From NCBI GenBank assembly GCA_964408455.1, contig CAYOZN010000008.1, positions 62,001 to 126,000 on the forward strand: DNA of 64,000 nucleotides. The letters run 5' to 3'. Below the pieces are notes generated by a model. It searched no databases. It was given only the letters and a program-made list of their open reading frames with translations, and was not told the DNA's origin. Source of the stretch: CAYOZN01 sp964408455 (lineage in GTDB: Bacteria; Planctomycetota; Phycisphaerae; UBA1845; UTPLA1). The position numbers and the translations under genes were made by a program. Positions 1 to 7,648 of the stretch are shown in pieces; the stretch's first letter is position 1; the number at the start of each line of letters is the position of its first letter.

Positions 1-69
1 GGCGATTGCGGCGTCGCCCGGATGCGTACGCAATGACCCGCGGCAGGCGCGGGAGCGGGAGGAATGGTG

Positions 70-1584
70 ATGTCCAGCACGACCACGAGCGGGGTCGTCA
101 ATCTGTTTCTGAATGGTCGTTCCACGCCGTCGCGGGCCACTCGTCGCGGGCCGGTGTTCAATCCGTCGACGGGCGAGGCGATCGCCGAGTGCCCGATGTG
201 CGGCCCGGACGAGGTCGACGCGGTCGTGCGGTCGGCGCACGAGGCGTTTCCCGCCTGGGCGGCGACGCCGGTGGTCGAGCGGGCGCGGGTGATGTTCCGG
301 CTGGCGCATCTGCTGGAGCGTCATGCGATTGACATCGCGCGGACGATCTCGCGCGAGCACGGCAAGACGCACGCCGAGAGCGTGGCCAGCGTGCGGCGCG
401 GCATCGAGATGGTCGAGTTCGCCTGCGGCATTCCCACGCTGACGATGGGCGACACGGTGCACAACCTGGCCCAGGACGTGGACTGCGAGACGTATCACTA
501 TCCGCTGGGCGTGTGCGTGGGCATCACGCCATTCAACTTTCCCTTCATGGTGCCGCTGTGGATGGCGCCGGTGGCGATCACCTGCGGCAACACGTTCGTG
601 CTGAAGCCGAGCGAAAAGGTGCCGCTTTCGGCGATGCGGCTGGCCGAGCTGATGAGCGAGGCGGGCCTGCCGCCGGGCGTCTTCAACGTGGTGCACGGCG
701 ACAAGGCGGCGGTGGATGCCCTGCTGACGCACCCGCTGGTGCAGGCGGTGAGCTTCGTGGGCAGCACGCCGGTGGCGAAATATATTTACGAGACGGCGGT
801 GACGCACGGCAAGCGGTGCCAGGCAAATGGCGGTGCCAAGAATCATATCGTGGTCATGCCGGACGCCGACCTGGACCGGACGGTGATGGCCGTACAGTCG
901 AGCGCTTTCGGGTGCAGCGGGCAGCGGTGCATGGCCGGCAGCCTGGCAGTGGCGGTGGGGAAGGCGGGCGATGCGCTGGTGGCGGCGCTGCGATCGGCCG
1001 GCGATGCGATGAAGGTGGGGCCGACGGATCGCGACTATGGCGCGGAAATGGGGCCGGTGATTACACGGCAGCATCTGGAAACCGTGCTGGGCAACATCGA
1101 AAAGAGCGTGCAGGACGGGGCGGCGCTGGCCCGGGACGGGCGCGGGGTGAAGATCGCCGAGGCGCCGAACGGGTTCTACCTGGGGCCGACGATTCTGGAC
1201 CATGTGACGCCGGGCTCGCATGGAGTGCGGACGGAGCTGTTCGGGCCGGTGCTGACGGTGGCGCGGGCCGCGAGCCTGGAGGATGCCATCGAGATGACAC
1301 ACTCCAGCGCGTACGGCAACGGGGCGGTGATCTACACGCGCAGCGGCCGGGCGGCGCGGGAGTTCAAGCACCGGGCCGGCGCGGGGATGATCGGCATCAA
1401 CGTGGGCGTGCCGGCGCCGATGGCGATGTTTCCGTTCACCGGCCACAAGGCGAGTTTCTTCGGCGATCTGCACATCCAGGGCAAGGAGGGCATCGCGTTC
1501 TACACGCAGCAGAAGATGATCATGAGCCGCTGGCCGGAAGGGGATGGACCGGGGGCGGGGGAGTTTGTGACGACGCGGGGGTGA
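70..1584 (+). CDS. mmsA: CoA-acylating methylmalonate-semialdehyde dehydrogenase
   Basis: NAD-dependent aldehyde dehydrogenase of the MmsA/IolA type. The family oxidises methylmalonate or malonate semialdehyde to propionyl- or acetyl-CoA in valine, thymine or inositol breakdown, in the cytosol. The product is about 504 residues, the normal family length. Visible family marks are the cofactor-site stretch GITPFNFPFMVPLWM, KPSEKVP, and the catalytic cysteine in SGQRCMA (about residue 287). I chose the second ATG of an ATG-GTG-ATG run because GGGAGG at 57-62 is 7 bases from it but only 1 base from the first ATG at 64. No other valine or inositol pathway gene is adjacent, so the physiological substrate is not fixed by context. 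Confidence 0.9.
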   Translation: MSSTTTSGVVNLFLNGRSTPSRATRRGPVFNPSTGEAIAECPMCGPDEVDAVVRSAHEAFPAWAATPVVERARVMFRLAHLLERHAIDIARTISREHGKTHAESVASVRRGIEMVEFACGIPTLTMGDTVHNLAQDVDCETYHYPLGVCVGITPFNFPFMVPLWMAPVAITCGNTFVLKPSEKVPLSAMRLAELMSEAGLPPGVFNVVHGDKAAVDALLTHPLVQAVSFVGSTPVAKYIYETAVTHGKRCQANGGAKNHIVVMPDADLDRTVMAVQSSAFGCSGQRCMAGSLAVAVGKAGDALVAALRSAGDAMKVGPTDRDYGAEMGPVITRQHLETVLGNIEKSVQDGAALARDGRGVKIAEAPNGFYLGPTILDHVTPGSHGVRTELFGPVLTVARAASLEDAIEMTHSSAYGNGAVIYTRSGRAAREFKHRAGAGMIGINVGVPAPMAMFPFTGHKASFFGDLHIQGKEGIAFYTQQKMIMSRWPEGDGPGAGEFVTTRG

Positions 1585-1679
1585 AGATCCAATGACGAGA
1601 ATACCCGGCGCGGTTGCGCCGAAGTCCGGCGAATTTCTCCAAAGCGAAAGCGGCACATAAGGAGCGGCAGCGAGTATAC

Positions 1680-1685
1680 TATAAT
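1680..1685 (+). promoter_or_regulatory. Possible -10 box for the DUF433/DUF5615 pair
   Basis: A perfect TATAAT lies 24 bases before the antitoxin start in otherwise GC-rich DNA. No good -35 hexamer is seen 16-18 bases upstream, so this is only a candidate. Confidence 0.35.
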
Positions 1686-1709
1686 GTAGATTCGTTGATG
1701 GAGCTTGAA

Positions 1710-1943
1710 ATGAGCCATGAGGCCTTACTGGATCGAGTGATCATTGATCCCGCGGTGTGCGGAGGGCAACCCTGCATTCGCGGTACGCGGATATACATCG
1801 CAGTCATTCTGGATGCGATCGCAGAAGGATTCACGAATGACGAGATCATCGCCCATTATCCAAACCTCACGGTGGAGGATATTCACGCCGCCTGCGCCTA
1901 TGGAGCAGATCTGGCCCGGGAAAACGTCTGGAAGCTGACCTGA
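1710..1943 (+). CDS. DUF433 family antitoxin-like protein
   Basis: Small protein of 77 residues with the DUF433 signature: an Asp-Pro-x-x-C-G-G-x-P-C-I-R-G-T-R segment near the N-terminus, followed by a helical region that in this family forms a winged or homeodomain-like fold. DUF433 proteins are usually encoded just before a DUF5615 PIN-like protein and are thought to act as the antitoxin and DNA-binding partner. That is the arrangement here: its TGA overlaps the next ATG by one base. The start at 1710 is preceded by GGAG at 1700-1703. An in-frame ATG at 1698 would add four residues. The VapB-like role is inferred from family and pairing only. Confidence 0.75.
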   Translation: MSHEALLDRVIIDPAVCGGQPCIRGTRIYIAVILDAIAEGFTNDEIIAHYPNLTVEDIHAACAYGADLARENVWKLT

Positions 1944-2320
1944 TGACCAGGATCAAGCTTGACGAGAATTTGTCGCGCCATCTCAAGCCCATACTGGCTG
2001 CTCGCGGCTATGACACTTGCACGGCAGACGATGAAGGGCTTCTCTCTCAGCCCGACCCTGTGATCGCAAGAGCGGCTGCCGGCGAAGGCCGATACTTACT
2101 CACCCTCGATCTGGAATTCGGCGACATTCGGAAATACCCGCCTGGTTCACATCCGGGCATCGTACTATTTCGTCCAAGGAGTTATGGACCTCGTGCTACT
2201 TCCGGCTTCGTCGAGGAATTTCTGTCGGCGAACTCGCTGGACGAGTTTGCAGGGTGTGTCGTTGTGGTTGAACCGCGACGTATTCGTGTGCGTCGGCCGC
2301 CAAAGGACGAGCCTTCGTAA
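1943..2320 (+). CDS. DUF5615 PIN-like protein, putative toxin
   Basis: Protein of 125 residues. It has the DUF5615 (Mut7-C/PIN-like) pattern: an N-terminal acidic LDENL motif and a central LLTLDLEFGDIR segment followed by a Pro-Pro-Gly-Ser-H-P-G-I-V-L-F-R region. In PIN-type folds these acidic residues bind metal for RNA cleavage. It is translationally coupled to the DUF433 gene (TGATG overlap), supporting a toxin-antitoxin-like module. Enzymatic activity has not been broadly demonstrated for this family, so nuclease is an inference. The arginine-rich tail is unremarkable. Confidence 0.72.
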   Translation: MTRIKLDENLSRHLKPILAARGYDTCTADDEGLLSQPDPVIARAAAGEGRYLLTLDLEFGDIRKYPPGSHPGIVLFRPRSYGPRATSGFVEEFLSANSLDEFAGCVVVVEPRRIRVRRPPKDEPS

Positions 2321-2359
2321 AATAACGCCCTGGAGGCATTGTTCCGCCTGGGTCTGGGC

Positions 2360-3409
2360 ATGGTTAATGTTCCGCATACTGAGGGGCCGGACTTGACGCT
2401 GAGCCGCGCGCAGGGCCGCTTTCGCGACAGCGTGCAGGAGCTGGTCGACTCGCTCAAGCCGCTCGACGCGGACGGACTTGCGATCGCGCGGTTTCGCGAA
2501 TTTCCCCTGTCGATGAAATACACCGTATTCGACGGCAACGCGGTCGAGGCCGCGAATTCAGCCCTGTCGATGACGTTGCGATATCCATCGAAATGGGAAC
2601 GCGTGAGGCGAGCCGGGGAGCCGTTCGAGCTTCCGCCACACATGCGCCAGTGGCAGGACGACGGCACGCTGTTCCTGAGCCACGTCGACGGCTCGGTCAC
2701 GATGGTCATCAGCGACGACAAGCGCGTGCTGACATCCGGCGACGTCGTCATGCTGCTGAACCACCTGTGCGACGAGCTGGCGGCGCGTGGGGCGGTCTTC
2801 CGGGGCGATCTATGCTTTGCGTGCAAGCGGCAGGCGGGGGCACAGCTGGTCGTGCGGGCGGAGGGGTTCAGCCAGCTTTGCGCGATGTGCATGGAGGCAT
2901 CATCCGGTGACGGCGAATCGAGCGAGCGATTGTCGGCGCGGCGGGCGCCGGCACTGGCGGGCGCCATGTTCGTGGCCAGCACCGCCGGCGCGATCATCTG
3001 GGCGGGCGTCTGGATCGGCGTCAGCGTCTTCCTCGAGGCGATGTTCAAGAACCGCACGCGGATCATGGTGCCGGACTGGATTGTCGGCGGGTTCGTGATA
3101 ATCAGCGGCGGGCTGATGGCCTTCGTGATCGGGCGGCTGCTGAGACGACTGTCACTTGTACGCGGGGCTGCGGCGAAGTTGGCGGCCGTGGTGTGCGTGC
3201 TGCTGGCGGCGACGGCGGGCGAACTGGTCTATCACGGTCAGCGGTTCAAAATCCCGGTCAATGCCGAGTCAGTGCTGGATCTGCTTGCCACGCTGCCGGA
3301 GTTGTGGAGCCTGGAAGGCAACATGCCGGCGTTTCGGATAATGACGCTCGTGTTTGCGATCATCGTCGCGTCGCTCATGCTGGGGCGCAAGACGACCGCG
3401 CTGCCCTGA
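2360..3409 (+). CDS. Membrane protein with a four-cysteine zinc-ribbon-like motif
   Basis: I do not recognise the family. The product is about 349 residues. The N-terminal half is soluble. It contains two CxxC pairs (Cys152/155 and Cys174/177) separated by about 18 residues, which looks like a zinc ribbon. After residue 200 come four hydrophobic segments: near 205-228, 238-258, 275-292 and 330-345. The topology would place the ribbon at the membrane face. The frame is open back to a TTG at 2339, but GGAGG at 2332-2336 is too close to it, so I prefer the ATG at 2360. It starts 39 bases after the toxin-like gene and may share its transcript. Function unknown. Confidence 0.6.
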   Translation: MVNVPHTEGPDLTLSRAQGRFRDSVQELVDSLKPLDADGLAIARFREFPLSMKYTVFDGNAVEAANSALSMTLRYPSKWERVRRAGEPFELPPHMRQWQDDGTLFLSHVDGSVTMVISDDKRVLTSGDVVMLLNHLCDELAARGAVFRGDLCFACKRQAGAQLVVRAEGFSQLCAMCMEASSGDGESSERLSARRAPALAGAMFVASTAGAIIWAGVWIGVSVFLEAMFKNRTRIMVPDWIVGGFVIISGGLMAFVIGRLLRRLSLVRGAAAKLAAVVCVLLAATAGELVYHGQRFKIPVNAESVLDLLATLPELWSLEGNMPAFRIMTLVFAIIVASLMLGRKTTALP

Positions 3410-3601
3410 GGCGGGATAGAGCGAACCAGCTTTTTGCCGAGATCGTTTTGTACATGCAAGCCGCCGGTCCCGCAGGAACATTAACGTAGGCGGCGCCTCC
3501 GATCATGCCCTGCGCATGCCGCCGATTCCTTCGCTGAATTTTGAACGCCAGGCGTGAAGGCTGGCCGGCATTGGCGCGTAACATTCCGGAGGCACTGTTT
3601 C

Positions 3602-5803
3602 ATGCGCGAATTCCCCGCAGGAAAGAACTCACGGCAATATTCCGTAATGAAGCTTGTGACCGGCCCGTGCATCGGGCTTGCGGCCCTGGGACTATTTGTC
3701 TTGAGGCCTGCCGGTGTCGCGGCCGGCATCAATGTCGAATTCAGTTCTCACGTCAACAGCAACGATCTGGTGACGGTGGCGCGGCAGGGCGACGTGCTCT
3801 GGTTCGGCACGAGGGCCGGCGGCGTGATGGAGTATGACACCGCGCTGCATCAGATTCGCACGTATACGCGCAACAGCCACGGACTGCCCTCGGATTCGAT
3901 TGAGGATATCACCGTCGGACCGGCCGGCGATGTGTGGATCGCCACCTTTCGCGGGCTGGGTCATCGGCCGGCCGGCGCTGCGCCGGGGGATGCCTGGCAG
4001 GTGCTCAACGCCGACAACAGCTTTCTCCCCGAGAATCTCATCATGGCGGTCGCGGCCGACCCGGTCGCGGGCGTGTGGATCGGCACGTTCGACAGCGGCG
4101 TCTTCCACCAGGCCGGCGAGACCGTCGTCAACCACAACGCGTCGAACAGCCCGCTCAGTGACAACTTCGTGACATCAATCGTGATCGATCCTGCCGGAGC
4201 GAAGTGGTTTGGCCTTTTCTCCGATGCCGTCGACCGGTTCGACGGCGTGAACTGGATGAACTTCAACTTTGCCAATACCGGCACGCCACCGGGGTTGTGC
4301 CTCCCGAGCCTTCCGCCGGAGGAGATGGGCCTGATCTCGTCCTTCGTGCGCGTGCTGCACGCCGAGCCCGGCGGAACGATGTGGTTCAGCAACGTCGATG
4401 ACGGCTTCTGCGATCTGAACGGCACGACGCGGTTTGATGGCGTCGCCTGGAGCACCTATCGCAACAACAACAGCGGCATGACGTTCAACAATGCCATCGA
4501 CGCGGCCGCCGCGGCGGGTGGGCAGACCTTTGTCGTGTCGCAGAACGGCGTCAATGTCTTTGAAAATGGCGGGTTCACGGACTTTATTCCACCCGGCGAC
4601 GGGCCGCTCGAAGCGCCGCAGTGCGTCGCGGCAGTGGGCGACGACGTCTGGTTCGGCACGGCCTTCGGTCCGGCCGAGTTCGCGGATGGCACGCTCACCC
4701 TCCACGGCACGCGCGGCATTGCCGACGGACTGATCAACGATATCGCCTTTCGATCGGCCGGCGGTGAGGTGGAGGCCTGGGTCTGCAACCGGGCGGGGGT
4801 GCAGCGACTGAGCCCGTCGGGCGATTGGTCGCTGTTCAATCCTGCCAACAGCCAGCTTGCATCGCTCGACACGCGTGCCGTGGAGATCGATCTGGATGGC
4901 AGGCTGTGGTTCGGAAGCGGCGTCGGCGGTGGGGCGGTGCAGCATGTGATCGGGGATTTCGACGATCCCTGGGTGTCGTACACGCCCTCCAACAGCGGCC
5001 TGATTTCGACGGCCATCTCCGACATCGCGGTCGATCCGGTGAACGGCGACGTGTGGTTCGGCGACCGGTTTTCGTCCGGCCTGGCGCGATTCGACGGGGA
5101 GAACTGGGCGACATTTCTATCGAACGGGTCGCCGTTCGGATGCAACGCGGCCAACGGCATTCCCGGCCGGCCGGTGACGGATATTGAAGTGGACCCGGCG
5201 GGCATCGTCTGGATCGCATCGGGCTGCGGCCTGACGCGATACGATGGTGCCACGTTTACGACATTCGATGCGGACGAGGGCCTGGCGAATATCAGTGTGC
5301 GCGATCTGGCCATTGAACCGGGCGGCGCCGTCTGGGTCGGCACCTTCGACGGCGTTGCGCGGTTCGATGGTGCGACATTCACCAATCATTTTGCCGGCCA
5401 GGGATTCGACGTGACGACGGTGCTCGTCGATGCCGAGGGGCTGGTGTGGATTTCGGTGCAGAACGTGGGCATCGCCGCCTTTGACGGCGCGACGTGGACG
5501 CAATTCGGCGTCGACGACGGCCTGGTCAACGATCGCATCGTCTCATCTGCGCAGCACCCGGACGGCAGCCTGTGGTTCGGCAGCGAGCTGGGAATCGCGA
5601 TTGCGACGTTGGTGCCGGATATCGCGCCGGGCGATATCGACGGCGACGGGGATGTCGATCTGGACGATGCGGATGCGCTGGTCGCGGTGCTGCTGGAAGT
5701 GCCGGATGAGCCCGAGCACGTCGACCGGGCCGATCTGAACGGCGACGGCCGCGCCGATGGCATCGATCTGCCGATCTTCGTCGCCCTGCTGCTCGACGAG
5801 TGA
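3602..5803 (+). CDS. Exported two-component-type beta-propeller protein with C-terminal dockerin
   Basis: Protein of about 733 residues. A hydrophobic segment at residues 16-41 ends in an Ala-rich cleavage-like site, so it is probably exported. The body is built from repeated blades carrying WFG, VWIG and VWFG after a D-P-x-G turn and RFDG or RYDG strands. This is the Reg_prop repeat seen in sensor halves of hybrid two-component regulators, but no histidine kinase follows. The last 60 residues hold two Ca-binding loops (DIDGDGDVDLDD and DLNGDGRADGID), which form a type I dockerin. GGAGG at 3588-3592 is 9 bases from the chosen ATG. It stands alone, so ligand and partner are unknown. Confidence 0.75.
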   Translation: MREFPAGKNSRQYSVMKLVTGPCIGLAALGLFVLRPAGVAAGINVEFSSHVNSNDLVTVARQGDVLWFGTRAGGVMEYDTALHQIRTYTRNSHGLPSDSIEDITVGPAGDVWIATFRGLGHRPAGAAPGDAWQVLNADNSFLPENLIMAVAADPVAGVWIGTFDSGVFHQAGETVVNHNASNSPLSDNFVTSIVIDPAGAKWFGLFSDAVDRFDGVNWMNFNFANTGTPPGLCLPSLPPEEMGLISSFVRVLHAEPGGTMWFSNVDDGFCDLNGTTRFDGVAWSTYRNNNSGMTFNNAIDAAAAAGGQTFVVSQNGVNVFENGGFTDFIPPGDGPLEAPQCVAAVGDDVWFGTAFGPAEFADGTLTLHGTRGIADGLINDIAFRSAGGEVEAWVCNRAGVQRLSPSGDWSLFNPANSQLASLDTRAVEIDLDGRLWFGSGVGGGAVQHVIGDFDDPWVSYTPSNSGLISTAISDIAVDPVNGDVWFGDRFSSGLARFDGENWATFLSNGSPFGCNAANGIPGRPVTDIEVDPAGIVWIASGCGLTRYDGATFTTFDADEGLANISVRDLAIEPGGAVWVGTFDGVARFDGATFTNHFAGQGFDVTTVLVDAEGLVWISVQNVGIAAFDGATWTQFGVDDGLVNDRIVSSAQHPDGSLWFGSELGIAIATLVPDIAPGDIDGDGDVDLDDADALVAVLLEVPDEPEHVDRADLNGDGRADGIDLPIFVALLLDE

Positions 5804-5842
5804 AGCTCCTCCAAACGGCCGACGCGACGGGCGAGCGCGAGG

Positions 5843-6415
5843 CTAACCCGCCAGCAGGACCTCCAGCTTGTCCAGCCATTGGGACCATCCCTGGATCGTG
5901 CCTTCGCGGTACTTCTCGTCGGGCTGATCGACGTGAACGATGGCGATTTCGCACTCGTTCGGCCCCCGGGGCGTGAATTCGACCGTCACCAGCGAGGCGC
6001 CGTGGTCTTCTCCGCGGTCGCTGACCCAGTGGAACGTGAAGACGAGCTTTCGATTGGGCACGATCTCCCGATACTCGCCGTCGAAGTGCCATCGGACGCC
6101 GGAGTTCACGTCGCGGATCGTCTGGCGCAGGCTTCCGCCGACGCGGACGTCGAGCTCGACCGATTCGGAGACATAGTTGCGACCACCGCTCCAGCGGTTG
6201 TAAATGGCCGGATCGGTCCAGGCGCGATAGACGCTTTCGACGTCGGCGCGGAGGACGCGGCGGAGATCAAGCGAGAAAGTGCCGGGCGCATCGCCGCCGC
6301 GTGCGAGCCGTTGCTGCGGCGGCCTGTCGTCGGTGCCGGCGGACTCTTTGCCGGTCAAAGCCGGCTGAGTGAGGGCCCATCGGCATGCCGTGTTCGTGAC
6401 ACCGTGTCGAGTCAT
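5843..6415 (-). CDS. SRPBCC (AHSA1/START-type) domain protein
   Basis: About 190 residues. From residue 50 onward it has the AHSA1 pattern: V-x-R-A-W-T-D-P near the start of the helix-grip fold, a W-H-F-D-G-E-Y-R-E-I strand, FTFHW, and a C-terminal helix around EGTIQGWSQWLDKLE. Such proteins bind hydrophobic ligands. Homologues next to ArsR regulators are common, but their substrates are mostly unknown. The start ATG at 6415 overlaps the ArsR stop by 4 bases, indicating translational coupling. About 45 residues before the domain look unstructured, which is longer than usual. A start within the domain boundary cannot be excluded. Confidence 0.82.
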   Translation of the reverse strand: MTRHGVTNTACRWALTQPALTGKESAGTDDRPPQQRLARGGDAPGTFSLDLRRVLRADVESVYRAWTDPAIYNRWSGGRNYVSESVELDVRVGGSLRQTIRDVNSGVRWHFDGEYREIVPNRKLVFTFHWVSDRGEDHGASLVTVEFTPRGPNECEIAIVHVDQPDEKYREGTIQGWSQWLDKLEVLLAG

Positions 6416-6759
6416 TGCGATTGCTCCGTGGTTTGAGGTGATTCGGCAAGCACGTCTTCGAGGGCGTCGAGCCGCTCGTTCCAGTACTGGCGGTAGTGCT
6501 CGATCCAGCGCCATGCGGGGCGGAGGGCGGTGGAGCGCAGTCGGCAGAGGCGTTGACGCCCGCGCGGCATGCGCTCGATGAGGCCGGCGTCTTCGAGCAC
6601 GTTGAGGTGCTTGGTGACGGCGGGCTGCGAGATATCGAAACGATCGACGAGCGTCATGACGCTGGCATCGCCGCGTTCGAGGCGGCGGAGAATGCTGCGC
6701 CTGGTGGGGTCGGCCAGTGCGTGAAAGACGCGATCGAGCCTGGGCGAGTGCATAACCAT
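6412..6759 (-). CDS. ArsR-family transcriptional regulator
   Basis: Winged-helix regulator of 115 residues with the pattern L-A-D-P-T-R-R-S-I-L-x-x-L near the N-terminus and the recognition helix SQPAVTKHLNVLEDAGLI at about residues 43-60. No metal-binding cysteines are present (only one Cys), so this is the SRPBCC-associated subgroup rather than a metal sensor. It is first gene of a two-gene operon and overlaps the SRPBCC gene by ATGA. A perfect palindrome lies over the start region and is probably its own operator. Two in-frame ATGs (6759 and 6753) are possible. No Shine-Dalgarno is visible, so the mRNA may be nearly leaderless. Confidence 0.88.
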   Translation of the reverse strand: MVMHSPRLDRVFHALADPTRRSILRRLERGDASVMTLVDRFDISQPAVTKHLNVLEDAGLIERMPRGRQRLCRLRSTALRPAWRWIEHYRQYWNERLDALEDVLAESPQTTEQSQ

Positions 6760-6767
6760 ATGGTTAT
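6752..6767. promoter_or_regulatory. Candidate ArsR operator palindrome
   Basis: ATAACCATATGGTTAT is a perfect 16-bp inverted repeat, AT-rich in GC-rich surroundings. It spans both possible start codons of the ArsR gene. Its dyad size suits a winged-helix dimer. Binding by the neighbouring regulator is an inference. Confidence 0.6.
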
Positions 6768-7648
6768 ATATTAGTCCAGCGACATGCAGCGCGTCAAGCG
6801 AACCGTCGCGCGAATGGCGAGTGCCGCGCGCGGCGGGAAATGGAGCACCTCCCGTACGATGGCCCGGCAGCCGATGGAGCCGGGAGGCTATCGGGTAAAC
6901 ACCCTAATGGACGTGCCATTGTCCTGTTGGCGGCACGTCCGGGAGGGCAATCCCGCCGGACGCATCGATCCTGGCGAACGCCCGGTGCGGATTTCCTTGA
7001 CACGGCATCTTCAGTACCGGTTTAATGACTGAAAGAGGGTGGCGAAGAGCCGGATGTCTCGTCTATTCGCCGGAAGCACGTCTCGTTGACTCCCAGTTCG
7101 GGCGGGCCCCGGGGTTGCCGCAGCGCAGCACCGGATTCCATCCGATTGAAATGCTCGTTTCGTGGCGCGGCCCGACTGCTGCGACCGCGCTTTGAGCAGC
7201 ACGGGACAGAAGTGATGCACCGGACAGCGCGCCGGTGCGTACAAGAAGATGACCTACCCCCCATTCCGCCCCGTACGGATTGGATCCGGGTTCGGCGCCC
7301 ACGCTTAGGCGAGCCGCGGCGTCTTCCCGATCCTCCGGCCGGGGCGGAAGACCTTTTACCATCCCTCCGGGTTGCGAGTCCTTTGTAAATGCGTTTGAGA
7401 TCGCACTAGCCATCGTTGCGACCCGCCCGCAAAGAGGCCTTCGGCACGAGATGAACGGCCCCGTTTACCTTCCGGCTCGGCTGGGATGAGCGGTTACGCG
7501 GTGCAATCTAAATACACGTTATGCAGGCACTTAACGCGCCCGTCGCAGTGAAGCGTGAGCGCCGGCCGGTATCGTCAAACGCCGGGATGGACTATCATGG
7601 CCTGCGTAAATCACAACGGGCCTGCCCTTCTGGAGAACTGGCGTACGC
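6768..7648. other. Gene-poor spacer of about 880 bp
   Basis: Lies between the divergent ArsR operon and the OstA-like gene. Short frames are open on both strands, but none has a family motif, a convincing ribosome site or protein-like composition. No tRNA or terminator was recognised. Confidence 0.5.
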
